A stretch of DNA of 64,000 bases, taken from NCBI GenBank assembly GCA_032622095.1, contig CP136062.1, positions 144,108,351 to 144,172,350 of the forward strand, in the 5' to 3' direction. Below the pieces are notes generated by a model. It made no database searches and had not been told where the DNA came from. It worked only from the letters and a program-made list of their open reading frames with translations. This DNA is from Siphonodentalium dalli (lineage: Eukaryota > Mollusca > Scaphopoda > Gadilida > Siphonodentaliidae). The translations under genes were made by a program, and so were the position numbers. Below, piece after piece: positions 24,138 to 34,728 of this stretch (its first letter is position 1; every line of letters begins with the position of its first letter).

Positions 24138-25203
24138 TCTATCTTCTACTATATATTTTGAGACTTCGTATATATATATGTATGTATGTACTTCATAGAA
24201 TCCAAAACGCGTGTAAAGATTGAGCTCAAACTTCCTATGTAAGTGTCAAATCCCACCGACACGACCGTGGTCGCGGTTTAGAGAAGCTCAGAGCACCCGT
24301 TCTCCAATCTCAAATCACCGCAAAGGCACGGCGGGGGTTAATCAAGTGATTATTTAATGAGCGTTTGTTTTTGACGCATCTCTATAAAGAGCGTCTGTTT
24401 CCCATTCAACGTTATTCGCATCTGCAGAGTTATACGGGAACGCAAAGGTTATCGCTCGAAATTTATTCCCTGCGAGCACGGATGGCGCGCTCTGTTTTTA
24501 CAGTATATACCTTCGGTATATACCGAAATCATCCCAGATAATCACGAATATAGCATCAGATTTCTCCCCAGATATACCGTTATAAAGCTACTGGAATCTG
24601 CCAATCTACGGGAAATTCCAGGGAATGCCGATTGAGCTCAAACTTGCTACCTACGGGAAGTGTCATATATATGAGTGTGTCCTTTATAGACTCTAACCGA
24701 TTGAGCTCAAACTTGCTAAATAAGAAAATAGCACCCAAGCCGTAAATATCAACAACAACGATATTACTAAATACACGTTTTCGGCAATGTGAGAGTTTTC
24801 GGGGAGCCGTGATGCCAACAACAACAACGACCCGAAGACAGATTTCCCGACGGGAAGCGTTTGTTTTAAATTCAATGCAATCTTATCGTAGAGAGATTTC
24901 ACGAAACAAAGAATGCGTTGTCTGTCGTTCCTAGGAAGCGGGGGATTTCTACGGGTAAATTTTCCGCCAGAAACAAAAAAATTAATTAAAACAATTTACA
25001 ATTTAATTAAAACAATTTAAAATTAAAAAAAATTAACAATAAAAAAACAATTCAGAAACAAAATATATTAAATTTAAAAAACATTAAATTCATATTCAAA
25101 AATAAAAAACAAAAATAAATAAAAACAAAATAATTACAAAAATGTCATGTTTCTGAAACAAAGCCATGGGACGAATGCCGCCAGTGGCGGGCTAACCTGC
25201 TAG
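24138..25203 (+). mobile_element. Helitron-like unit, family III-a (tetramer 2)
   Basis: 1,066 bp; near-identical partner of 20951-22014. Confidence 0.75.
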
Positions 25204-26011
25204 TCTCTTCTATATATTTTGAGAACTCCTTGTATTCGAGAGATAGCCCACACCCTCCGGACCTCAATGATATGATCGTGAATGAGTATTGATATACCCC
25301 ACTAAACTTTGACAAACACCAGTAATGGTGTGTAGATCATTTACATATCTCTCCTATATATTTTGATACAATCTATCTAATTTACATATCTCTCTTATAT
25401 ATTTATGTTTGTGTGTGTGTTGTACTTCATACAAATCTACGATTCTCGACCGATCGGGACGAAACTTGGTACGTGTGTGTAGTTTGACCAGGCGGTGGTC
25501 GTTGTCGTATTGGCGAGCCCGTGTGACGCCCGTGCAGCGCATGCGCAGACGAGATCTCGGAAACGGGTGGAGCTATCGACTTGAAATTTGCTACGTGAAT
25601 GTATCTTGCGCCGGGTACAAATTTTATCGGGTCGCCGAGCCTGTGCGACGCCCGTGCAGCGCATGCGCAGACGAGATCTCGGAAACGGTGGAGCTATCGA
25701 CTTGAAATTTGCTATGTGAATTTATCTTGCGCCGGGTACAAATTTTATCGGGTGCCCGAGCCCGTGCGACGCCCATGCAGCGCATGCGCAGACGAGATCT
25801 CGGAAACGGGTGGAGCTATCGACTTGAAATTTGGCATGTGAATGTATCTTGCGCCGGGTAAAAATTTTCATGGGCAGACCAGATCTCGGAAACTGGTGGA
25901 GCTACCGGGTACAAATTTTTCTTATTGAAACGCGTGGAGCTAAAAATTTAAAAAATATATATAAAAATGTCATGTTTCGGACAAGCCGCCGGTGGCGGGC
26001 TAACCTGCTAG
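25204..26011 (+). mobile_element. Helitron-like unit, family IV (tetramer 2)
   Basis: 808 bp; carries the same distinguishing changes as 22015-22822, such as GTGTGACGCC and a GGAAACGGTGGAG unit that lacks one G. Confidence 0.75.
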
Positions 26012-26840
26012 TACTATATATTTTGAGACTTCGTATATATATATATATATGTGTACTTCATAGAATCGAAAACGGTTCGCTCGATTGAGTTCAAACTTCC
26101 CATCTAAATGTAAAAACACACGGGAATCGTCGTCGCGGTGGTTTGGAGAAGCTCAGAGCACGCGTTCTCCACTCTCAAAATCACCGCAAAGGCACGGCGG
26201 GGGTTAATCGCGTTGATAGTTAAAAAGTGTCAGTTTTCCGAAGTGTCTATATAAAGAGCGTCGTTTTCGCTATCTACTTATCTGTATGACGGGCAATTCA
26301 ATGCAATGTTATCGCGTTTGTTTTCAATGCAATACCGGATTCGACATCAAGCATGAATGCTTATGTGAGTCGTTTCCGGGAATCAGTGTTAAAAAAAAGG
26401 AAAACAAAGAATGCGTTGTCTGTCGTTCCTAGGAAGGGGGGGATTTCATCGAGTTCTATTGACCATCTCGTAAGGGTGGACAACCTCTGTCAGGGGCTGC
26501 TCAATGGCCACGGGGAGTTAAATAACGGGGAAGTTTAGGACGGGTACCATGAATTAACTCATTGAAAAACAAAGAAAGCGTTGTCTGTCGTTCCTAGGAA
26601 GGGGGGATTTTTCATTAAAAAAAAGAATTAAATTATAAAAAAGAATTAAATTAAATTAATAATTAAATAAATATTAAAAAATTCAAAAAAACATAAATTA
26701 AATTTAAAAAACATTAAATTAATATTAAAAACATTAAATTAATATTAAAATATATATTAAAAAATATAAATAAAAACAAAATAATTAAAAAAATTGTCTT
26801 GATTCTGACTATTGCCGCCAGTGGCGGACTAACCTGCTAG
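26012..26840 (+). mobile_element. Helitron-like unit, family II (tetramer 2)
   Basis: 829 bp. The 5' half matches 22823, but the 3' half resembles the units at 27315 and 16979 (CATCAAGCATGAATGC; shorter AT block), so it may be a recombinant family II copy. Confidence 0.75.
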
Positions 26841-27314
26841 TCTACTATATAATTTGAGACTTCCGTATATATGTGTGTATATGTGTGGGTTCTTCATGGA
26901 ATCGAAAACGCGTGTACAGATTGAGCTCAAATTTCGTATATAAGTGTAAAATCCCACGGACACCGTCGTGGTCGCGTTTTGGAGAAGCTCAGAGCACCTC
27001 TTCTCCCTTCCCAATCATCAAAATCACCGCAAACGCCACTTCGGGAGTTAATGCATCAACGATCTTTATATTGACCATATTCGGAGATGTTAAGGATTAA
27101 CGCTCTTTATTGCAATGGACGTGGCTAAAAGACTGACCACATGCGTCCGAAATACGGATTAGCGACGAAATGCAATTATCTCGATTAAAAGGCAGAATTG
27201 ATCTAAGCAGCGTTTGTTTACAATTCAACGCAACGCTATCGCTCGAAATAAGATATTTCACGACTGGATTAAAGCCATGGGACGAATGCCGCCAGTGGCG
27301 GGCTAACCTGCTAG
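26841..27314 (+). mobile_element. Helitron-like unit, family I (tetramer 2)
   Basis: 474 bp; closes the second tetramer (24138-27314, 3,177 bp). Confidence 0.75.
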
Positions 27315-28165
27315 TCTATACTATATATTTTGAGACTTCGTATATATATATATATGTGTACTTCATAGAATCGAAAACGGTTCGCTCGATTGAGTTCAAA
27401 CTTCCCATCTAAATGTAAAAACACACGGGAATCGTCGTCGCGGTGGTTTGGAGAAGCTCAGAGCACGCGTTCTCCACTCTCAAAATCACCGCAAAGGCAC
27501 GGCGGTGGTTAATCGCGTTGATAGTTAAAAAGCGTCAGTTTTCCGAAGTGTCTATATAAAGAGCGTCGTTTTCGCTATCTACTTATCTGTATGACGGGCA
27601 ATTCAATGCAATGTTATCGCGTTTGTTTTCAATGCAATACCGGATTCGACATCAAGCATGAATGCTTATGTGAGTCGTTTCCGGGAATCAGTGTTAAAAA
27701 AAAGGAAAACAAAGAATGCGTTGTCTGTCGTTCCTAGGAAGGGGGGGATTTCATCGAGTTCTATTGACCATCTCGTAAGGGTGGACAACCTCTGTCAGGG
27801 GCTGCTCAATGGCCACGGGGAGTTAAATAACGGGGAAGTTTAGGACGGGTACCATGAATTAACTCATTGAAAAACAAAGAAAGCGTTGTCTGTCGTTCCT
27901 AGGAAGGGGGGATTTTTCATAAAAAAAAACAATTAAATTATAAAAAACAATTAAATTAAATTAATAATTAAATAAATATTAAAAAATTCAAAAAAACATA
28001 AATTAAATTTAAAAAACATTAAATTAATATTAAAAACATAAATTAAATTTAAAAAACATTAAATTAATATTAAAATATATTTTTAAAAATATAAATAAAA
28101 ACAAAATAATTAAAAAAATTGTCTTGTTTCTGACTATTGCCGCCAGTGGCGGGCTAACATGCTAG
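27315..28165 (+). mobile_element. Helitron-like unit, family II
   Basis: 851 bp; the 3' terminus reads TAACATGCTAG, one change from consensus. Confidence 0.75.
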
Positions 28166-28639
28166 TCTACTATATAATTTGAGACTTCCGTATATATGTG
28201 TGTATATGTGTGGGTACTTCATGGAATCGAAAACGCGTGTACAGATTGAGCTCAAATTTCGTATATAAGTGTAAAATCCCACGGACACCGTCGTGGTCGC
28301 GTTTTGGAGAAGCTCAGAGCACCTCTTCTCCCTTCCCAATCATCAAAATCACCGCAAACGCCACTTCGGGGGTTAAGGCATCAACGATCTTTATATTGAC
28401 CATATTCGGAGGTGTTAAGGATTAACGCTCTTTATTGCAATGGACGTGGCTAAAAGACTGACCACATGCGTCCGAAATACGGATGCGCGACGAAATGCAA
28501 TTATCTCGATTAAAAGGCAGAATTGATCTAAGCAGCGTTTGTTTACAATTCAACGCAACGCTATCGCTCGAAATAAGATATTTCACGACGGGATTAAAGC
28601 CATGGGACGAATGCCGCCAGTGGCGGGCTAACCTGCTAG
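28166..28639 (+). mobile_element. Helitron-like unit, family I
   Basis: 474 bp with consensus ends. Confidence 0.75.
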
Positions 28640-29494
28640 TCTATACTATATATTTTGAGACTTCGTATATATATATATATATGTGTACTTCATAGAATCG
28701 AAAACGGTTCGCTCGATTGAGTTCAAACTTCCCATCTAAATGTAAAAACACACGGGAATCGTCGTCGCGGCGTTTTGGAGAAGCTCAGAGCACGCGTTCT
28801 CCACTCTCAAAATCACCGCAAAGGCACGGCGGGGTTTAATCGCGTTGATAGTTAAAGAGCGTCAGTTTTCCGAAGTGTCTATATAAAGAGCGTCGTTTTC
28901 GCTATCTACTTATCTGTATGACGGACAATTCAATGCAATGTTATCGCGTTTGTTTTCAATGCAATACCGGATTCGACATCAAGCGTGAATGCTTATGTGA
29001 GTCGTTTCCGGGAATCAGTGTTAAAAAAAAAGGAAAACAAAGAATGCGTTGTCTGTCGTTCCTAGGAAGGGGGGATTTCATCGAGTTCTATTGACCATCT
29101 CGTAAGGGTGGACAACCTCTGTCAGGGGCTGCTCAATGGCCACGGGGAGTTAAATAACGGGGAAGTTTAGGACGGGTACCATGAATTAACTCATTGAAAA
29201 ACAAAGAATGCGTTGTCTGTCGTTCCTAGGAAGGGGGGATTTTTCATAAAAAAAAAACAATTAAATTATAAAAAAGAATTAAATTAAATTAATAATTAAA
29301 TAAATATTAAAAAATTCAAAAAAACATAAATTAAATTTAAAAAACATTAAATTAATATTAAAAACATAAATTAAATTTAAAAAACATTAAATTAATATTA
29401 AAATATATTAAAAAAATATATAAATAAAAACAAAATAATTTAAAAAATTGTCATGTTTCTGACTATTGCCACCAGTGGCGGGCTAACCTGCTAG
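28640..29494 (+). mobile_element. Helitron-like unit, family II
   Basis: 855 bp; the hairpin is GCCACCAGTGGCGGGC, with one stem change. Confidence 0.75.
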
Positions 29495-29968
29495 TCTACT
29501 ATATAATTTGAGACTTCCGTATATATGTGTGTATATGTGTGGGTACTTCATGGAATCGAAAACGCGTGTACAGATTGAGCTCAAATTTCGTATATAAGTG
29601 TAAAATCCCACGGACACCGTCGTGGTCGCGTTTTGGAGAAGCTCAGAGCACCTCTTCTCCCTTCCCAATCATCAAAATCACCGCAAACGCCACTTCGGGG
29701 GTTAATGCATCAACGATCTTTATATTGACCATATTCGGAGGTGTTAAGGATTAAAGCTCTTTATTGCAATGGACGTGGCTAAAAGACTGACCACATGCGT
29801 CCGAAATACGGATGCGCGACGAAATGCAATTATTTCGATTAAAAGGCAGAATTGATCTAAGCAGCGTTTGTTTACAATTCAACGCAACGCTATCGCTCGA
29901 AATAAGATATTTCACGACGGGATTAAAGCCATGGGACGAATGCCGCCAGTGGCGGGCTAACCTGCTAG
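29495..29968 (+). mobile_element. Helitron-like unit, family I
   Basis: 474 bp; the last family I copy in the main array. Confidence 0.75.
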
Positions 29969-30886
29969 TATATCTATTATATATTTTGGAAGATCTGTTT
30001 GTTTGTTTGTTTGTTTGTGTGTTTGTAATCGATGGACTCGAAAATGGCCCAGCCGATTTCGATGAAACTTGGTATGTGGGGGTATTTTCGGGTCAAGACC
30101 AACATAGGCCTATTAATTTGTCCGTGCGAGGTCAACTTTTCACGTGCCGAGGTCAAATCTGTTTTTACGCCGTTTTGCGCTAATATATTTCAGTTCGGTG
30201 CTTACAAATCGATTCGAAACAGCGCGAATAATAACATGCCAGTCATAATAATGACACTATGAGAATCTTTCGTGTTTCCTCTTTCCAACGATATATAATA
30301 TGTATGTATCCGTTTTAGTTATCTGCCTCAATTATTAAGAAGAAGTGGTACGATCTTCTATCAGGGTAAAAACAATGCGTAACTTCTATGACGTCGTTAG
30401 AGGTCATAAAGTTAGATCACGTTAACTCTTCTCCGACCGATGCATTTGACTGTTTCAGACGTCTTGGCGATATCTCGGGCACCGATGGTAATTTATCTTT
30501 ACGTTGAAACTTGATAATTAATGAGCGTGTGTATATGAGGCGCGTTTATATACTTCAGTGGAAATCAAATCGGGTTAAACTGGCGGATTTTTACGGACGA
30601 AATTTGATGCATAGGGTATCTCGGTATCCGATGGGCCGATTTCCCGGTATCCGCTGGGCCGATTTCCACCATTTTTGGGGTGTTGGTCCACCTGACCTTG
30701 ACCTTCAAAATGGTCAATTCAAGGTCAAATCGGGTAAAACCGGATGGATTTCGACGGGTACTTTTGTCGGGTACTTTTGTTCGGGCACTGTGTTTTGGAC
30801 GGGTCAAATCGTGACCCCACTTGACCTTGGCCTTCAAAATAGACAATTCAAGGTCAAAGCCCGGACGAAGTCGGGTCACCTTCTAG
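29969..30886 (+). mobile_element. Helitron-like unit, family VI
   Basis: Starts TATATCTATTATATATTTTG, then GAAGATCTG, (TTTG)n and GCCGATTTCGATGAAACTTG, wording typical of Helitron 5' regions. It ends GCCCGGACGAAGTCGGGTC, then ACCTTCTAG and T. The hairpin differs from families I-V and matches the minus-strand units at 52546-53986. The interior has repeated TTCAAGGTCAAATCGGG-type blocks. Confidence 0.7.
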
Positions 30887-30907
30887 TACTTCTAGTCTAG
30901 TACTTCT

Positions 30908-31657
30908 CAATGTCATCTCACATCAGCAACCTATGCAGGTCCTTATATATGGAGCTCCGGCGCATTTCGCATGTACGTCCATATATCTCCGAACAATCCA
31001 CACAAATATTGATGTCCTCATTTGTGTTATCCAAAATCGATTACTGTAATTCTATTTTAGCAGGACTCCCAGATTATCAACTTCACAAACTTCAAAAAAT
31101 TGTTAATATTGCTGCAAAAATTGTGTGCCGTGCAGGCAAATTTGATCATGTTACCCCACTGTTGTATAAATTACATTGGCTTCCCATATTTGAACGAATT
31201 GTGTACAAACATGCTACTTTGTGTTATAGAAAGTCGGATATTGATAATGCTTTGCCACCATATATTGATACATTGTTGGTCAAATATGTACCTGCTCGAC
31301 CACTTCGATCACAGGATGCGAATGCGATGGTTGTACCTAAACGAGATCTGATGTACTTTGGTCGCCGTTCTTTCGAGGTCTACGGGCCGACCATTTGGAA
31401 CAACCTTCCCAAAGAGGTGAAACAGTCTGACTGTTTGGAAACATTCAAATCGGCCCTAAAAACTCACCTATTCATCTCCCATTTCGGACAAATAACATCA
31501 GAAAACGTTGAGGAGACTTAATTATTGAAATACATGCATATTATTTATTGCGTATATGTTATAGTGTGAATGTGTGTGACTGCGTTTGTGTGAATTGTTC
31601 AGCGCCATGAGCCATACGGGATATGGCGCTATACAAATACTCTATATTATTATTATT
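30908..31657 (+). pseudogene. CR1/L2-type LINE, 3' end with C-terminal ORF2
   Basis: A 5'-truncated non-LTR retrotransposon lies between two Helitron units. An uninterrupted frame (30910-31521, 203 aa) encodes the conserved region after the RT catalytic core of CR1/L2 elements: SKIDYCNSILAGLPDYQLHK, KLQKIVNIAAKIV, HVTPLLYKLHWLPI, LPPYIDTLL, SFEVYGPTIWNNLPKEV and FKSALKTHLF. The 3' UTR has a hairpin with AGCGCCAT and ATGGCGCT arms (about 31599-31630) and ends in ATTATTATTATTA, as in CR1/L2 tails. The start is not a true translation start, only the truncation point. The absence of stops suggests a fairly recent insertion. Confidence 0.88.
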
Positions 31658-31677
31658 ACTATATATTTTGAGACTTC

Positions 31678-31737
<60 letters not shown>

Positions 31738-32542
31738 ACTTCATAGAATCGAAAACGGTTCGCTCGATTGAGTTCAAACTTCCCATCTAAATGTAAAAAC
31801 ACACGGGAATCGTCGTCGCGGCGTTTTGGAGAACCTCAGAGCACGCGTTCTCCACTCTCAAAATCACCGCAAAGGCACGGCGGTGGTTAATCGCGTTGAT
31901 AGTTAAAGAGCGTCAGTTTTCCGAAGTGTCTATATAAAGAGCGTCGTTTTCGCTATCTACTTATCTGTATGACGGGCAATTCAATGCAATGTTATCGCGT
32001 TTGTTTTCAATGCAATACCGGATTCGACATCAAGCGTGAATGCTTATGTGAGTCGTTTCCGGGAATCAGTGTTAAAAAAAAGGAAAACAAAGAATGCGTT
32101 GTCTGTCGTTCCTAAGAAGGGGGGATTTCATCGAGTTCTATTGACCATCTCGTAAGGGTGGACAACCTCTGTCAGGGGCTGCTCAATGGCCACGGGGAGT
32201 TAAATAACGGGGAAGTTTAGGACGGGTACCATGAATTAACTCATTGAAAAACAAAGAATGCGTTGTCTGTCGTTCCTAGGAAGGGGGGATTTTTCATAAA
32301 AAAAAGAATTAAATTATAAAAAAAGAATTAAATTAAATTAATAATTAAATAAATATTAAAAAAATCAAAAAAACATAAATTAAATTTAAAAAACATTAAA
32401 TTAATATTAAAAACATAAATTAAATTTAAAAAACATTAAATTAATATTAAAATATATTTTAAAATATATAAATAAAAACAAAATAATTTTTAAAAATGTC
32501 ATGTTTCGAACAAACGCCGCCGGTGGCGGGCTAACCTGCTAG
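31658..32542 (+). mobile_element. Helitron-like unit, family II, long (TA)n
   Basis: Resumes right after the LINE tail. The 5' (TA)n runs about 52 bp (31679-31730), against about 12-18 bp in other family II units. Its 3' end uses GCCGCCGGTGGCGGGC. Confidence 0.75.
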
Positions 32543-33247
32543 TACTATATATTTTGAGACTTCCGTATATATATATATATATGTGGGTACTTCATATAAT
32601 CCAAAACACGTGTACAGTTTGAGCTCAAACTTCGTATGTAAGTGTAAAATCCCATCGACACCACCGTGGTCGCGTTTTGGAGAAGCTCAGAGCACCCGTT
32701 CTCCAATCTCAGTCACAAAAAAACGGCACTGCGGTGGTCAATCAAGTGATAATTTAATGAGCGGTTGTTTTTGACGCATCGCTATAAAGAGCGTTTGTTT
32801 ACCATTCAAAATTATCAGTATCTGCAGAGAGATATACGGGATTTTGAGTGGTTTCCTATGCGGGGAGATTTATTGGATGCCATAGTACTCTTACAACATT
32901 TCTGCAATATAATTGCATCAAAGTGTTCAGCATCATTGTTATAGTTAGTATGACACTTAGGTCAGGGCTTAAGGGGGTACTTAGTGTGGATATAGGCATA
33001 ATGCTTCTCTGAAATCCCGGCAGACGAAATCTCGACAACGGGTGGAGCTATCGACTTAAAATTTGGTATGTGAATGTATCTTGCCCCGGATACGAATTTT
33101 ATCGGGTCGCCGAGTCCGTGCGAGGCCAGCTTCGCGCATGCGCAGACCAGATCTCGGTAACGGGTGGAGCTATCGACTTGAAATTTGGTATGTGAATGTA
33201 TCTTGCCCCGGATACGTATTTTATCGGGTCGCGGGATAACCTGCTAG
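32543..33247 (+). mobile_element. Helitron-like unit, mosaic of families III and IV
   Basis: The 5' half resembles family III. From about 33005 it has two copies of the CGGGTGGAGCTATCGACTT minisatellite unit seen in family IV. The 3' hairpin is lost (TCGCGGGATAACCTGCTAG), so it may be a damaged or 3'-altered copy. Confidence 0.65.
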
Positions 33248-34180
33248 TCTCTACTATATATTTTGAGACTCCGTAAATGTGTGTGTGTGTGTGTGTACTT
33301 TATAGAATCGAAAACGGGTTGACCGATCGAGACCAAACTTCCTATCTAAAGGTAAAATCCCACGGGAATTGTCGTCGCGGCGCGTTGGAGAAGCTCAGAG
33401 CGCCCGTTCTCCACTCTCAGTCACAAAATATGGCACTGCGGGGGTTAATCAAGTGATAATTTAATGAGCGTTTGTATATGACGCGTCGCTATAAAAGAGC
33501 GTTTGTTTACAATTCCACGCAACGTTATCGCTCGATATACGGGAACAATACTTTTGAGTGCTTTCCTATGCGGAGATATTTATTGGAAGTCATAATACTT
33601 TTACAATTGGATCAGACGCAGTTGATTTACAATTCTTTGTGAATAGCAAGACTGCCATTCGTTCGAGTTGCTTTAGATCAAACAATATTCTCTGTCGCAC
33701 TCATATTTCGTCATCTACGAATCCACTGTAATCGACCTATTTTTTAGCACGCAACACATGATACCAAACAAAATTACGTCGCGTTGGTGATGGGGTTCAC
33801 GGCGGGATTACCTAGGAACGGGGAAGTTTTTCATCGTCTGGGTCTGGGCGTGTGCGCTAGTATACAGAGATGAGCGTGTTTTGTGATTCTTACGTACTTA
33901 GGGCTTCCTATGAACGCGGATCGGGTAAGTTTTTCCGCCCTAGGTGATCTTCACCTTGAAACGGGTACCCACAAATGATATATATTGATTGAGCTCAAAC
34001 TTGCTACATACGGGAAGTGTCGTGCACTGGTTAAATTGTGACACCGACCTGACATTGACCTTGAAAATGATCAATTCAATGTCAAGTCGGGAAAAAACAA
34101 AAAATTAAATTAAAATATTAAAAAAATTAAAAATTGTCATGTTTCTGACGAACGCCGCCAGTGGTGGGCTAACCTGCTAG
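33248..34180 (+). mobile_element. Helitron-like unit, last of the main array
   Basis: Starts TCTCTACTATATATTTTGAG plus (TG)n and ends GCCGCCAGTGGTGGGC, then TAACCTGCTAG at 34180. Unique sequence follows, so this marks the right edge of the array. The interior is shared with 58311-59152 (ATGAACGCGGATCGGGT and CGGGTACCCACAAAT blocks). Confidence 0.7.
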
Positions 34181-34640
34181 TTTAATATAAATGAATTTAT
34201 GGCTGGAGTCATAAAATGGCGAATTATGCCATTACGAGTTACCGTTCTTGAAATCTCACATGTTGGGTGTCTTTTATCGATGGCCGTTTACGACGAACAT
34301 TATTGAGTTGCGAACAAAACATGTTACGTGCAAAAGGAAGTCCCGCTATAACCAATTTGGAAAAAAAGAGAAGAAACAAGATTCATATAGCGTCAAGTAT
34401 TTTTATAGGGGGTGAGATTGTTCGATGGAAGAGATTGCAGGCATCAATTGAACTTCCAGTTCATCCTGCAACCTGCGTCTTCTCCGATGAAGGTAAAAAA
34501 CATGGCGCGTAGTTTGAAATCGTAATATTTTTATTTCCAAGATCAGTATTTTCGTCGCTAAATTAGGTTTATACGAAACTCATATATAACACGAACACAA
34601 TCTAACTCGAAAGTTATGTCAATAGAGTATTTCTTCATCT
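34181..34640. other. No recognised gene between the Helitron array and ISL2EU
   Basis: One plus-strand reading frame (34267-34512, 81 aa) ends GGEIVRWKRLQASIEL and then a short tail. It has no domain I recognise and no clear splice sites. It lies outside the ISL2EU inverted repeats and may be host sequence or chance. Confidence 0.35.
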
Positions 34641-34674
34641 CCCATAATGCATCGCGCGCTCGAGTGGTTCCGTT
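34641..34674 (+). repeat. Left terminal inverted repeat of ISL2EU
   Basis: 34 bp beginning CCCATAATG; pairs with 46415-46448 with two mismatches. Confidence 0.85.
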
Positions 34675-34728
34675 CTGCGAGTCTTGCAGCATGGAATTCA
34701 ATTCACGTGTATACTAAAGCTAGAATTT

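Noticed and set aside
10548-29754. Many 60-125-aa reading frames conserved between array units (for example 10548-10757, 13929-14240, 18581-18829, 28198-28425)
   Set aside because: They exist in several overlapping frames and on both strands of the same repeated DNA, have no domain signature, and cross Helitron ends and microsatellites. Their conservation reflects young repeats.
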